This document shows, piece after piece, positions 35,999 through 47,754 of a stretch of 64,000 nt of DNA (positions within the stretch are counted from its first letter, which is position 1; each line of letters starts with the position of its first letter). Under the pieces are notes generated by a model. It had not been told where the DNA came from, ran no database searches, and saw nothing but the letters and a program-made list of their open reading frames with translations. This DNA is from Quercus robur (Eukaryota > Streptophyta > Magnoliopsida > Fagales > Fagaceae), in contig NC_065541.1 of the NCBI RefSeq assembly GCF_932294415.1, forward strand, positions 66,742,695 through 66,806,694, read 5' to 3'. The translations under genes and the position numbers were made by a program.

Positions 35999-37740
35999 AT
36001 GACTGTAACTCAATCTTCTAATCAAGGTGATTTGCAATACGATCCAGAAATAGAGAGAACTTTGCGCAAGTTAAGGAGGGAAGCCAGGAAAAATTCTGAA
36101 GAGCACAATCTAGCTCTTGATTCCCTGTTTGCTAGCGATTTTGATTTAGAAGAGGACGAAGTCATGGCTGAAAATCAAACTTTGAAAGAGCTTGCTGCCC
36201 CTGATTTGAATCAACAACCCTTATGCATAACATTCCCTACTTTAGATGTTACTACTACTTTTGAATTAAAATCTGGACTAATACATCTCTTGCCCACTTT
36301 TCATGGCCTTGCAGGTAAAGATCCTCACAAGCATCTAAAGGAGTTGCATGTGGTATGCACGAGTATGAAGCCCACGGGGGTGACTGAAGATCAAATTAAA
36401 TTAAGAGCCTTTCCGTTTTCTTTGAAGGATTCGACTAAGGATTGGCTCTATTTTCTACCCTCCGGGAGTATTAAAACATGGAACGAGATGAAGAGGTTGT
36501 TTTTGGAGAAATATTTCCCAACTTCAAGGGCAGCCAACATTTGAAAAGAAATTTGTGGTGTAAGGCAGCACAATGGAGAGTCCCTACATGAATATTGGGA
36601 GCGTTTCAAGAAATTATGTGCAAGCTACCCCCATCATCAAATTAGTGAGCAGCTACTTATCCAGTATTTCTATGAGGGCCTTCTACCCACTGATAGGAGC
36701 ATGATTGATGCAGCTAGTGAAGGAGCTTTGGTGGATAAAACTCCCGAGGCCGCGAGAAACTTGATTGCAAATATGGCGGCCAATTCTCAACAATTTGGCA
36801 CTAGGCTTAACCCTCCATCTAAGCATGTTAAATATTTCCTTCCTTGAACAGCAAATTGCGAGTCTAACTTCTCTTGTTCGTTAAATGGCTGTAGGTATTA
36901 TGCAAACGGTGAAGGCTTGTGGGATTTGTTCGGTAGTAGGATATCCAACCGATATGTGCCCAACTCTTCAAGAGGAGCCCATTGAGCAAGTGATCCTGGA
37001 CAACCGCAAAGGAAGTATGATCCCTATTCAAGCACGTATAACCTGGGATGGAGGGATCACCCCAATCTTAGCCATGGGAATCCACAAGTAAATCAGCCCA
37101 CGATTCAAAACCACCCAATTTGCCAGCAATATAAGCAGCCATACCCCCCTTGACAACAACCGGGCCAAACTTCTAATTCTGGTATGTCTTTAGAAGATAT
37201 TGTTAAGTCTCTTGCCACTAATACTTTGCAATTTCAATAAGAGACGAAACAATTTTAACAAGAGGCAAGGGCCAATATTCAAAGTTTGGATAATCAGTTA
37301 GGCCAGATGGCAGCTACAATTAGTCGGCTAGAGGCACAAAGTTCAGGGAAATTACCCTCTCAAACGGTAATAAATCCAAGATAAAATGCAAGTGCAATCA
37401 TTTTGAGAAGTGGTAAAGAGGTTGAGATTCCAATAAAGGCAGCCCCTGCATCGTTGAAGCATGAAAAGGAACAAAATGTCGTTCCAGACAAGAATGTTCC
37501 CAATGATGATGAAGTACCTAAGCGTAAGTTTCCGCCTCTTTCTGATTATAAACCAATATCTCCGTTTCCTCAGGCTTTAGCTGAATCAAGAAAATATGAG
37601 CAAAATAAAGATTTATATGAGACTTTTCGTAGATGCGAGGTAAATATTTCACTTTTAGATGCCATTAAACAAGTACCTCGTTATGTTAAATTCCTGAAAG
37701 AACTGTGTACAATTAAGAGGAAACAGAAACTTAAAGGATG
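35999..37740 (+). pseudogene. Athila-type gag, degenerate and 3'-truncated
   Basis: From ATG 35999 the frame stays open to a TGA at 36542. It shows the Athila Gag pattern (FHGLAGKDPHKHLKEL, LRAFPFSLKDSTKDWL, FLEKYFPTSRA), and the same frame then continues (GESLHEYWERFKKLC). A frameshift near 36835 moves to a frame with a zinc-knuckle-like CGICSVVGYPTDMCP in which the usual His is Tyr. Later parts (GKLPSQTVINP, ILRSGKEV, RKFPPLSDYKP) are typical of the Gag-protease linker. Almost all internal stops are explained by C-to-T changes of CAA or CGA codons. The sequence is cut off after a KRKQKLKG stretch near 37738, before the protease. Confidence 0.85.
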
Positions 37741-37744
37741 TGAG

Positions 37745-38175
37745 AAGATTTTGTTTAACACTTAGAAAAATGACATGAAGTATTAATTTACCTAAAGCAT
37801 GTGATCCGAGGAGCCAGACATGACTAAGGCTCTGTTTAACACTTAGAAAAATGACATGAGGTATTAATTTACCCAAAGCATGTAGTCCGAGGAGTCAGGC
37901 ATAACTAAGGTTTTGTTTAACACTTAGAAAAATGATATAAAGTATTAATTTACCCAAAGTATGTGGTCCCAGAAGCCAAACATAACTAAGATTCTGTTTA
38001 ACACTTAGAAAAATGACATGAAATATTAATTTACCCAAAGTATGTGGTCCAAAGAGCCAGACATAACTAAGGTTCTATTTAACACTTAAAAAAATGATAT
38101 GAAATATTAATTTACCCAAAGTATGTGGTCCGATGAGCTAAGCATAACTAAGGTTCTGTTTAATACTTAGGCAAA
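37745..38175. repeat. 80-82 bp tandem array, about 6 copies, of the reversed Tat element
   Basis: TGTTTAACACTTAGAAAAAT recurs near 37752, 37832, 37914, 37996, 38076 and 38157. Each unit includes GTATGTGGTCCGAGGAGCCA-like sequence. Confidence 0.9.
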
Positions 38176-38226
38176 TAAGAAGTATAACGCATAATGTAAT
38201 GAACAAAAATATGGCAGAAAAGACTT

Positions 38227-39305
38227 TCATAAATAATAATACATTCGTAGGTTATTTACATTCCAAGGGCGTGATACTACATTTTCATCTAGATCTTCGA
38301 GATAATATGCACCTATTCCAACCACCGAGGTGATGCGATATGACCCTTTCCAGTTAGGCCCTAACTTTCCCCATGCTGGGTTCTTTGCAGTGTCCAAAAC
38401 CTTTCTTAATACCAAGTCTCTAGGTCCTAATGGCCTCAACCTCAAGTTGGCATCGTGCCCTTACTTGAGCTTATGTTGATAATACGCCAATTGAACTATG
38501 ACATTTTCTCTTCGCTCTTCAATTAGATCTAAACTCTTCTCTAATTGCCTATCATTGTTGTCCGAAATGAAAGAACTCATCCTCAATGTTGGGAATCCAG
38601 TCTCCAAAGGAATCACAGCTTCGGCTCCATAAGTCATTGAGAAGGGGGTCTCCCTTGTTAACCTACAAGGTGTGGTCTGATATGTCCAAAAGACGTGTGA
38701 CAACTCTTCTACCCATTTTCTCTTTGCATCGTCAAATCTCTTCTTGAGTCTATTCACTATAACTTTATTGACAACCTCGGCCTGTCCATTCCCCTGTGGA
38801 TAAGCCGGGGTGGAATACCTATTTGTAATGCCTAGGTCACAATAGTACCTTCTGAAAGCTTTGTTATCAAACTGAAGGCCATTATCTGAGATGAAGGTAT
38901 GAGGAATCCCAAACTGGGTGACAATATTTTTCCAAACAAACCTCTTGGCATCCACATCCCGGATATTTGTCAATGGTTCAGTTTCAACCCACTTAGTGAA
39001 GTAATCCGTGCCAACTAGTAGCCATCTTTTTACATGTTCGGCCACCAATATCCCTGAGTGAGAGCTCTGTGAGATAAGGATCTGCTTCTTGTGTGGCTTC
39101 CACAGATCCTTTCATGTAACTCCTTCAGGAGTAGCTCTGATGCCTTAGGGTGTATGCATAACAAATATAGCCCAGAAAAAGAGCGTTTATACAACTTTTG
39201 GTCCTCGGACAGCCAAAACCAAGAAGCCTTTCTTCGCACTTTGTTAGCCTCAAACTTCCCCTCGGGTAAGATATCCTCCTTAAGAAATAGCACTATAAAG
39301 TCCAT
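38227..39305 (-). pseudogene. Integrase of the reversed Tat element, degenerate
   Basis: Minus-strand pieces 39305-39030 (zinc-binding HERICGSHTRSRSLSHRA, ending WWPNM), 39048-38461 (TDYFTKW with the first Asp, SDNGLQFDN with the second, NGQAEVVNK with the Glu) and 38445-38227 (C-terminal NWKGSYRI module). Roughly 60 codons that normally lie between WWPNM and the core, including the two zinc-binding cysteines, are missing at 39030-39048. A stop also splits the C-terminal module from the core at 38461. Confidence 0.85.
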
Positions 39306-39467
39306 CTAGCTAGGTCTCACTCTGATTTGATGAATATGGATCATCTTTCCCTTCATCTCAGTAGGTTTGCACAAGTCTTCAACAATGATAACCCGAGATA
39401 AGCCCTGTGTCGAAGAGGTTGCAAGAGTGGCCAGAGAATCAACATGTGTGTTTCCACTCCTTGGGAT

Positions 39468-39932
39468 TTACAGTAAGCTGAAAGACTCAAACCCTGATTG
39501 TAAGTGCCTAACCTGATTTAAATATTCTTGCATTTTCACATCCTTAGCCTTTAACTCTCCCTTTACTTGGCATACCACCAACCTTGAGTCTGAGAATATC
39601 TCCACTACTCTTCCTCCCATTTTCTGAACCATGGTCATCCCTACCAATAGAGCCTCATATTCAGCCTCATTATTTGTAACTGAGAAACCCAATCTTAAGG
39701 ATTTTTCAACAGTAATCTTCTTTGGGGATATTAAAACTAGCCCTACTCCAGATCCTCTTTGATTCGCAACACCATCAACGTATACCCTCCAAGATAAAGG
39801 TTCTTGCAAGGAGACCATGTCAACTGATTTTCCATCCATGTCCTGCTTCTCTATCTCCTTTTCTAATGGGGGTTCAGCAAATTTGGCCACCAAATCTGCA
39901 AGGACCTGGCCCTTAATAGAGGTGCGAGGCAT
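39468..39932 (-). pseudogene. Second (archaeal-type) RNase H of the reversed Tat element
   Basis: Minus-strand frame with WRVYVDGVANQRGSG, NNEAEYEALLVG and FSDSRLVVCQV, so three of the catalytic acidic positions are intact here (compare the Asn in the element at 6981). The frame ends before the last Asp motif. It follows the reverse transcriptase block as expected for Tat. Confidence 0.85.
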
Positions 39933-39998
39933 ACACTTGATATCAAAAGCCCCTAGGATTGTACCCTACTTGGCAATCCTTCTCGTGTAATCAGCACT

Positions 39999-41237
39999 CT
40001 AAAGCAGTGATCGAAGTGGAAGTTGGGTTAAAACAACAACTATGTGGGATTGAAAGTAATGAGGGAGTTTACGTGTAACGTGTACTACTACCAAAGTAGC
40101 CTTCTCTAGTGGTAAATAATGAACTTCTGCTTCATGCAAAGACTTGCTCATATAGTAAACTGGTCTCTGCACGCCATTGTCAACTTGTATCAGCACCAAG
40201 CTTACAGCATAGGAAGCCACGACAATGAAAGCAAACAAGACCTCATCCACCTCGGGCCTGGATATAACAGGTAGCTGAGAAAGGTATTCCTTAAACTACT
40301 AAAAGGCCAAGGCACACTTCTCGGTCCATTCAAATCCCTTCCATTTATTCAACAACTAGAAGAAAGGACTACACTTGTCCGCAGACCAAGAGATAAACCG
40401 ATTCAAGGCAGCAGTCATTCATGTTAATTTCTGGACTTCTTTGGGATTCTGAGGTGGCTGTAAACTATTAATTGCGTTAACCTGATCAGGGTTGACCTAA
40501 ATTCCACGATGAGTGACCATATAGCCTAAAAAATTTCCTGATCCCACGCCGAAGGAGCATTTGGAAGCATTTAGGCACAATTTGTGTCTCCTTAGTATTC
40601 CAAAAATACTGCTGAGGTCTCCTACACTTTTGGATAGCACCTTACTCTTCACCACCATATCATCTATATAAACCTCAATATTTTTGCCTAATTATGGTTC
40701 AAACATCCTGGACATCATCCTCTGATAGGTAGACCCTGCATTTTTCAATTCAAATGGCATCACCTTGTAATGGTAATTTCCAGTAGGAGTGACAAAAGCT
40801 ATCTTTTCCTAATCACCCAAAGCTAGTGGCATTTGATGGTATCCCTGGAAGGCATTCAAAAAGCTCATCTGAGGATAGCCTACAGTTGCATCCACTACCT
40901 GATCTATCTGAGGCATGGGGAAAGGGTCCTTTGGACAGGCCTTGTTCAAGTCTATGAAGTCTACACATACTCACCACTTTCCATTCTTCTTCTTCACCAC
41001 TAGAGTATTGGCTATCCATTCGGGGTAAAACACCTCTTTAATAGCCCCGGCCTGCTTAAGTTTGATCACCTCGTCCTTGACATCATCAGAATGCTCTTTA
41101 GATGAACGCCGAGGTGGTTGCTTTTTGGGAATGACGGACGGATTGACATTCAAATGATGGCAGATGAAGCTCGGATCCACCCCAAAAGCTTCATAAGCAC
41201 TCCATGCGAACACGTTAATATTCCTCTTATGAAACAC
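39999..41237 (-). pseudogene. Reverse transcriptase-RNase H of the reversed Tat element, many stops
   Basis: Minus-strand pieces carry NVFAWSAYEAFGVDPSFICH (41237 side), VKKKNGKW, then a stop, VCVDFIDLNKACPKDPFP, the catalytic YIDDMVV near 40660, and RNase H with RPVYYMSKSLHEAE (40250-39999). At least eight in-frame stops are present, mostly at codons expected to be CAA/CAG/CGA or TGG. Confidence 0.85.
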
Positions 41238-41384
41238 TATCAGCTCTTTCTTCTCTCAAGGAGACAGCTGAGCTCTGACCTGAAAGAACTTTTTCAAATC
41301 ATCATCTACAACAATCTTCTCTAACTCCTCACACTTCGCCACTTCTAATGTCTCATCCATGGGTACCATCGGAGTCCTTGATTA

Positions 41385-42055
41385 CTATAAACCCCTATCA
41401 GCAGAGGTCGATGACCCAACTTCAGGCTGATGCATGATTGCAACCACCAAGCACTGCCTAACCATGAACTGGCTCCCAACCAGCTCCTCAATCTGATCTC
41501 CGGACGAATATTTCACTTTCAAGTGGAGGGTGGAAGAAACAACCTCCAAAGCATGAAACCAAGGTCTTGCTACAATGGCAGTGTAGGGAGAATAAACATC
41601 CACTACAATGAAGTCCACCTCTGAACCTACGTACATGGGTAATCTAATCTAGCCCCTCGGAATAACAACATTCCCATAAAAGCCCAACAGAGGTGAATCA
41701 TAACCTATCAAATCCTCAAGTTTCAAGTTTAGCCCCTTGTACAAATCAGGGTACATAATTTCTACCCTGCCCTGATCCACCAACACCCTCTTCACATCAT
41801 TCCCCCCATCTTGAAGGTGACCACTAAGGCATCATCATGTGGCTGTATGGTGCCAATCTTGTCCTCATCCGAGAAACTCAACGCTGGTCGGATCTCTATC
41901 CTAGCCTTCTTCGGCTCAGATTTGGAGTCCTCAGCAGGTGACCGAGCTACAGACATCACCCTAGAGGGATGAGAGCCAGTTCTCCCTAGAGCAGCAAAGA
42001 TAACATTAATCGTGCCCAAAGGGACTCTCGAAGAAGCATCTCCCCGAGGTCCCAA
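41385..42055 (-). pseudogene. Protease of the reversed Tat element
   Basis: Minus-strand frames encode IGTIQPHDDALVV, then (after a frameshift near 41810) an active-site region LVDQGR, then PYTAIVARPWFHAL and VRQCLVVAI. The frame ends TTA-TAG-TAA; the pol frame resumes in the same phase, as in the element at 6981. Confidence 0.8.
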
Positions 42056-42949
42056 TCCTAACTGGCCCCCTTGCCCACTGGGCTAAAGTAAAAATTGCTT
42101 TAACCTCCTTTCCTTGACCAGCTGTTCCAGATGATTTCACAAGGTTCTACAATCTTCTGTGGTGTGTCCTCTTTCTTGGTGGTATTGGCAATGGAGACTT
42201 TGATTGCGCTTCATAGAGTCTCCTCCCATCTTGTTTGGCCATTTAAAGTATGGCTCATTCTTAATTTTTTTTTAAACCTGATGCATCGGCTCATGAAACA
42301 CTGTGCTGACCACCTGAGTAGCAATAAACCCAGACTACCAAGCAAAGTCTCTCCGGGGCTGGTTATTATTGTACCTGTCCGACCTGAAATCCCTCTTATC
42401 CTGAGAGATATCCTTCGCCTTTCTTTTCCCTTACTATTAGTCCTCCTCGACTCGCTTATACTCGTCAATATGGTCCATGAGCCGACGCACACTCCTTACG
42501 GGCTTCTTAGTTAACAACTTTCTTAAATCATGCTCGGCAGGTAGGCCGACCTTAAAAGTCCTTATGGCCACGTCATCAAAGTCCCCATCTATCTCATTGA
42601 ACATCTCCCAGTATCTGTCTGAATACAATTTCAGGGTCTCCCCTTCTCGCATGGTCACAAACAACAAGGAATCTAAGGGCCAAGGAACTCTACTGCATGT
42701 AATAAAGCGAGATTCAAATGCCCAAGTGAATTCCTTAAAGGAATCAATAAAACCAACTCCCACACCATCAAACCACCTTATTGCCATAGGCCCCAAATTG
42801 GATGGGAATACCTTGCACATCAAGGTCTCATTCTTAAAGTGCACAGCCATTCTCTGGTTGAAGTGGTTCACATGCTCTACAGGGTGTTCGACCATTGTAC
42901 ATGGTGAAAATTGGCTGAGTGAACTGCCAAGGAAGTCTTCCTCCTTCAA
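42056..42949 (-). pseudogene. Gag of the reversed Tat element
   Basis: The minus-strand frame 42949-42437 has the Gag core (PVEHVNHFNQRMAVH, MAIRWFDGVG, RYWEMFNEIDG), clearly related to Gag of the element at 6981. After a frameshift, a zinc-knuckle CQYHQERGHTTEDC lies near 42200-42160, followed by HLEQLVKE with stops on either side. Confidence 0.85.
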
Positions 42950-43417
42950 TCCTGCGTGTGAAAGGTGATCTGGAAATCTGGTTTAACGCTCTGCTCATAG
43001 CGTCGTTTCCCAAGCCTTTGCAAGATGAGCTATTATTTTTGCGCTTGCGATGGCTATCTTCATCACACGAGAAAGACTCACTGAGGGGAGTCCTTGATTT
43101 AGGCCTGTAGTTACCATCTCCATCATCATCAGAAGAAAAATCAGAATTGGAAGGAGTCCGTCTTCGTCGTTAGTATCGCAACCTCCTTTTCAACGATCAA
43201 TCTCTAGTTGCATGACTCTGGTATTCTCCCCATAAGAGACGTGGCTCCCACCTTGAGACTGGCTACTACTAGTATGGGTGGTATGCACACTAACTTCCTA
43301 ATCCCTTCTTCGCTCAAGATTGAGAAAATGACCTTAACGTTAGGACCCCATGGATACTTCCCGATTCGGACTTGAACCTACCATAATTGAATGTTAATCT
43401 CACTACAACACAAGAAA

Positions 43418-43437
43418 TCCCCACAAACGGTGCCAAT
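43418..43437 (-). promoter_or_regulatory. Primer-binding site of the reversed Tat element
   Basis: Minus strand ATTGGCACCGTTTGTGGGGA directly after the LTR end CCTTACA. Confidence 0.7.
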
Positions 43438-44240
43438 TGTAAGGATGCAATTTGGTTCCTAGGCCCAAAAGGTAAAAAGGATCTAGGCCCAAAGAGTCCA
43501 ATACAATGAATTTCTAGAGAGTGGGTTCGAAAACTAGGCTCTAATGAGTTGGATAACAATTATAATGGATCCAAATGACAATAAAGTAAAGATAGACTGG
43601 TTTTATCAAAAGAAAATCTTCCTCGGCACAATCCGAGGAGATCAGTTCTTGAATATATATCTCTTGAATTTGATTACAAGCACAGTTCTTGTGGCTACAA
43701 TATTTTTCTCTTAATTCTCTGATCCCCTTCCTTCAGGGTCTTCTTTCTATTTTATACTATCTTCCTTTTTTCATCTCTACCCTCCATGAGTAGATTAGAT
43801 TGCTGATATTGATCCTTATCCATCAGCACATTCCTGAAGTTTTTGGGAGTAGCCGTATGGCTGAAAATTACTGTTCAAGTATCACTTCCTCATTAATGCG
43901 GCCAGAGAGTTAGCTATAGAGCATTCAATGCGGTGGTAACAATTTTCTCTTAGATATTTCATAACTTTCCTTTGTCCTGTGCTTTCATTATGTATATCCT
44001 TATCAATAGAACCTCCTAGAACGTTACTTCTGGACAGCAGACCACACCTTCTAACCTCTGCTTCGCTCAACCAAGGAAGCATCCCTCCTCGGACCACCTT
44101 CTCGGACCATCACGACCAAGCCCCTTTCTTTATTCATTAATGCCAACCTCCATAACAACGTTTACCCATCCTCGGACTACTAGGCGTCCTCAGACCGGGC
44201 CCCCGGCCCAATATATACTACTGGACCTATCATCCCTACA
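43438..44240 (-). repeat. 5' LTR of the reversed Tat element (about 803 bp)
   Basis: On the minus strand it starts TGTAGGGATGATAGG at 44240 and ends CCTTACA at 43438. It contains several CTCGG/CCGAGG blocks. Confidence 0.85.
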
Positions 44241-44454
44241 CTTATAATCCACCTACTATAATATAAAATTTACATAAGAAAAAAAAAGTGAAAAAAAAAA
44301 TTACCTAGTACTTTATTTCTTGAAAATAAAGTACCATACAAAAAGAAAATGAGAAAAAAAATAATAATAAATCGCTCCACAATCCATACTCTAAATACTA
44401 ATTACTATCTTATATATTTGTAATTCATTTAATAATATAAAATTTACAAAAAAA
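44241..44454. repeat. Satellite of about 170 bp, segment 3
   Basis: One monomer and a bit, between the LTR at 44240 and the foldback element. It begins CTTATAATCCAC, about 11 bp earlier in the monomer than where segment 2 stopped. Confidence 0.85.
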
Positions 44455-45407
44455 AAAACAGGCTCACCTCCCCTTCAATACCCTCCTGTTTTCTCCATTT
44501 TTTAAATAGATGAAGGACACGTGTAAGTGAAGCAATCCAAAGGCCAAAAAAAAAAAAAAAAAAAAAACCCACAAAGCAACTTTTCTTTCATTCTCTCTCC
44601 ATTATTCTCTCTTCGTCTCTCTCTATCTCTCAACTCTCTCTAGAACTCCAGAACTGAGCATTAAAGGTGTTTCTATTTCTCATTAACTTGTGACTTGCTC
44701 CTTCCTTCATCTTCTACACAAATACAAATTCCCTTTTGTTTGAATCTTATATTCAGTTTTTTAGGCTTCTGGGCATTATTACTTACAACGGAACCCCTTC
44801 ATCTGTAAGAATACATAAATATATATATATATGTTTTTTTTTTTCATTTTTAGGTGAGTTTAAGCCAAGCTTTTGTATTTTCTTGAAACCCAAAACAACT
44901 ATAGACTAGGATTTACCTGCTTTGATGTTCTTGTGGAACCATTTATGATTGAGTGGTAAGGTTTGGGTTCAATTTCCTTTCCCTGATCTTGTTGGAGATC
45001 CCATGGAATATTTCATCCAATGTCCGAATTTCGCCCTTTCTTCTTTGGCAAGCACCGATCTTCTCAAGTAAGGTCTTATCTTGGAGCGTTTGATGCTCAA
45101 CTCTAAATAGAGCTAGACGGAGAGACTAATGGAGATAGTTGATTTTTTCAGTAATTGCTGTAATACTGGAGATTTGTGCACTGATTTGTGGATTTTTACC
45201 ATCTTTGTGTAGAAGATAAAGGAAGGAACAAGACAATTTACTGAGAAATACTCAATTCTGGAGTTTTAGAGAGAGGAAGACAGAGAGAGAGTAAGTTGCT
45301 TTGTGGGTTCTTTTTTAGCCTTTGGATTGCTTCACTTACACGTGTCCTTCATCTATTTAAAAAATGGAGAAAATAGGAGGGTATTGAACGGGAGGTGAGC
45401 CTGTCCC
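44455..45407. mobile_element. Foldback/Mutator-like element (about 950 bp) in the satellite
   Basis: The left end ACAGGCTCACCTCCC-like (44458) and the right end GGTGAGCCTGTCCC (to 45407) are inverted copies. The inverted similarity runs about 260 bp on the left (to about 44720) and 200 bp on the right (from about 45205), ending near CATCTTCTACACAAA. The middle (about 480 bp) is unique and non-coding. Both flanks are A runs inside the satellite monomer (nine A after the right end), so a 9-bp duplication is possible but cannot be proven. Confidence 0.75.
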
Positions 45408-46722
45408 AAAAAAAAATTACCCAGTACTTGATTTCTTAAAAGTAAAATATCATACAAAAAGAAAAAGAAAAGAAAAAGAAAAAATATATATAAAGATAAA
45501 TCACTCCACAATCCACCCTCTAAATACTAATTACTATCTCAAATACTTATAATCCACTTAAAATAATATAAAATTTACAAAAGAAAAAAAAAATTACTTA
45601 GTACTTGATTTCTTGAAATAAAGTACCATACAAAAAGAAAGAAAGAAAAAAGATAAATCACTGTACAATCCACAATCTATATACTAATTAATATCTTAAA
45701 TATTTATAATCCACTTAATAATATATAATTCACAAAAGAAAAAAAAAAGTAAAAAAAATTACCCAGTACTTGATTTCTTGAAAATAAAGTATCATACAAA
45801 AAGAAAAAAAAAAAAAAAAAAGATAAATCAATTCACAATCCACACTCTAAATGCTAATTACTATCTTAAATTTTGTAATTCATTTAATAATATAAAATTT
45901 ACACACACACAAAAATGAAAAAAAAAATTACTCAGTATTTGATTTCTTGAAAATAAAGTACCATACAAAAAGAAAAGAAAAAATAATATATAAAGATAAA
46001 TTACTCCATAGTCCACAGTCCACATTTTAAATACTAATTACTATCTTAAATATTTATAATCCACTTAATAATATAAAATTTAGGGAAAAAAAAGTGAAAA
46101 AAAAAATTACCGAGTAATTGATTTCTTGGAAATAAAGTACTATACCAAAAAAATAAATAAATCACTCCACAGTCCATACTCTAAATACTAATTACTACCT
46201 TAAATATTCATAATTCACTTAATAATATAAAATTTACAAAAGAAAAAAAAAAAAGGTGAAAAAAAAATTTTACACAGTACTTTATTTCTTGAAAGTAAAG
46301 TACCATACAAATAGAAAAAGAAGGGAAAAAAAAAAGATAAAGATAAATCATTACATAATCCACACTCTAAATACTAATTATTATCTCAAATATTTATAAT
46401 CCACATAATAATATAAATTTTACAAAAGAAAAAAAAAGTGAAAAAAAAAATTATCCAGTACTTGATTTTTTGAAAGTAAAATACTATACAAAAAGAAAAA
46501 ATTTGATAAAGATAAATCACTCCACATTTCTTACTCTAAATACTAATTACTATCTTAAATATTTATAATCCCCCTAATAATATAAAATTTACAAAAGAAA
46601 TAAAAAAGAAAATCAAAATTTATCCCGTACTTGATTTTTTCAAAGTAAAGTACCATACCAAAAAAAAAAAAAATGGATATGTCACTCCACAATCCCACAA
46701 TCTAAATACTAATTACTATCGT
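45408..46722. repeat. Satellite of about 170 bp, segment 4
   Basis: About eight monomers of the same family. The array stops near 46722 at TACTAATTACTATCGTTCTAC. Confidence 0.9.
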
Positions 46723-47754
46723 TCTACAATACCCCAAAAAATATGGAATACCGTAGAATGACCTCAATTTAGAAAATTGTTATCTTATATGGCGTATGCC
46801 ATCTGGAGTATATAATACAAAGTCGTAGAAGTCTTCTCAAATTTTTTTTATTTAAAAAAAAAAAAAAAAAAAAGGTTGTAGATGAAAAATAATCAATATT
46901 TCATTATGAGCTGAGATCAAGTCCAAAACTGACCTTCAACTTTAAGTCAACCATGTGCATATCAAGTTACCAAGGATTCAATCAGAATATTTGATAATAA
47001 AAGATTTTACTAAAATAAACTAACTAGAACCCAAGTCAAGTTTCGAATTATATAAAAATAAAGTAAATAGCAAGACATATATGATATTTATATAATATCT
47101 AAAAGCTAAAACATAACATTTATTATTGTTATTCTTGTTAAGTCGAATCAGTGTCCATTCAATTCATTTTCATTGTAAAATCTATTATTATATAATTAAA
47201 TGATTTGATTTAATTATTTTATCCAAATCTATTAGTACATAAAGTCATTTAACTATTTTTTAAATTAATATTAATCAAATAGTAAGATCTTTTCAGTAAG
47301 GCATCATAACGAATGTTTTCATTTAAATTTTTAATAGTAAAAAAAACATTTAAATGATATCGTTTACTAACTAAAAAATTTACAAAGTGACATGATTGGT
47401 TTACATCAACAACATAATAATAATAAAATTTCTAATTATTTGTTAGTGTACAAATTTTACTATATATAAGTCTTACAAATCTATATCTAGATAATATCTA
47501 AAAGTTGAAGCGTAACATTTATTATTACTACATTCCTGTTGAACCATATCAACATAGGATTTCAATCTATTTAATTACAATTTGGTACATCAACAACATA
47601 ATAAACAAATTCTTAATTATTTTATTTTTATAGTGATATTATAGTTAGTACAAATTATACTACATATAAGTTTTACAAATCTATATAATATTTAAAAGCT
47701 AAAATGTAGTATTTATTGTTGTTATATTCCTTTTGAGTTACATCAATGTAGCAT
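46723..47754. other. AT-rich stretch with dispersed direct repeats
   Basis: A block reading ATCTAAAAGCTAAAACATAA followed by CATTTATTATTGTTAT recurs, diverged, near 47098, 47499, 47690 and again at 48520 beyond the minisatellite. Blocks like ACAAATTTTACTATATATAA accompany it. No gene was recognised. Confidence 0.55.

Larger units (their letters stand above)
33054..37740 (+). mobile_element. Truncated Athila-type retrotransposon nested in the reversed Tat element
   Basis: A long 5' LTR (33054-35603, TGTCACTGATG to GCCTGTGACA) is followed by an Athila-type PBS and a gag gene with the N-terminal style of Athila Gag. Sequence stops at about 37740 and joins the tandem repeats of the host element, so the rest of gag, pol and the 3' LTR were lost. 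Confidence 0.8.
32856..44240 (-). mobile_element. Reversed, degenerate Tat-lineage retrotransposon
   Basis: Read on the minus strand: 5' LTR 44240-43438, PBS, gag, protease, reverse transcriptase, RNase H, second RNase H, integrase, 80-82 bp tandem repeats, then the tail of a 3' LTR (33053-32856). A truncated Athila element (33054-about 37740) lies between repeats and LTR tail, and the rest of the 3' end is missing. All coding domains carry multiple stops and frameshifts. Flanks are satellite sequence on both sides. The target duplication is unclear (CACTT at left; CACTT overlaps the LTR end at right). Confidence 0.85.
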
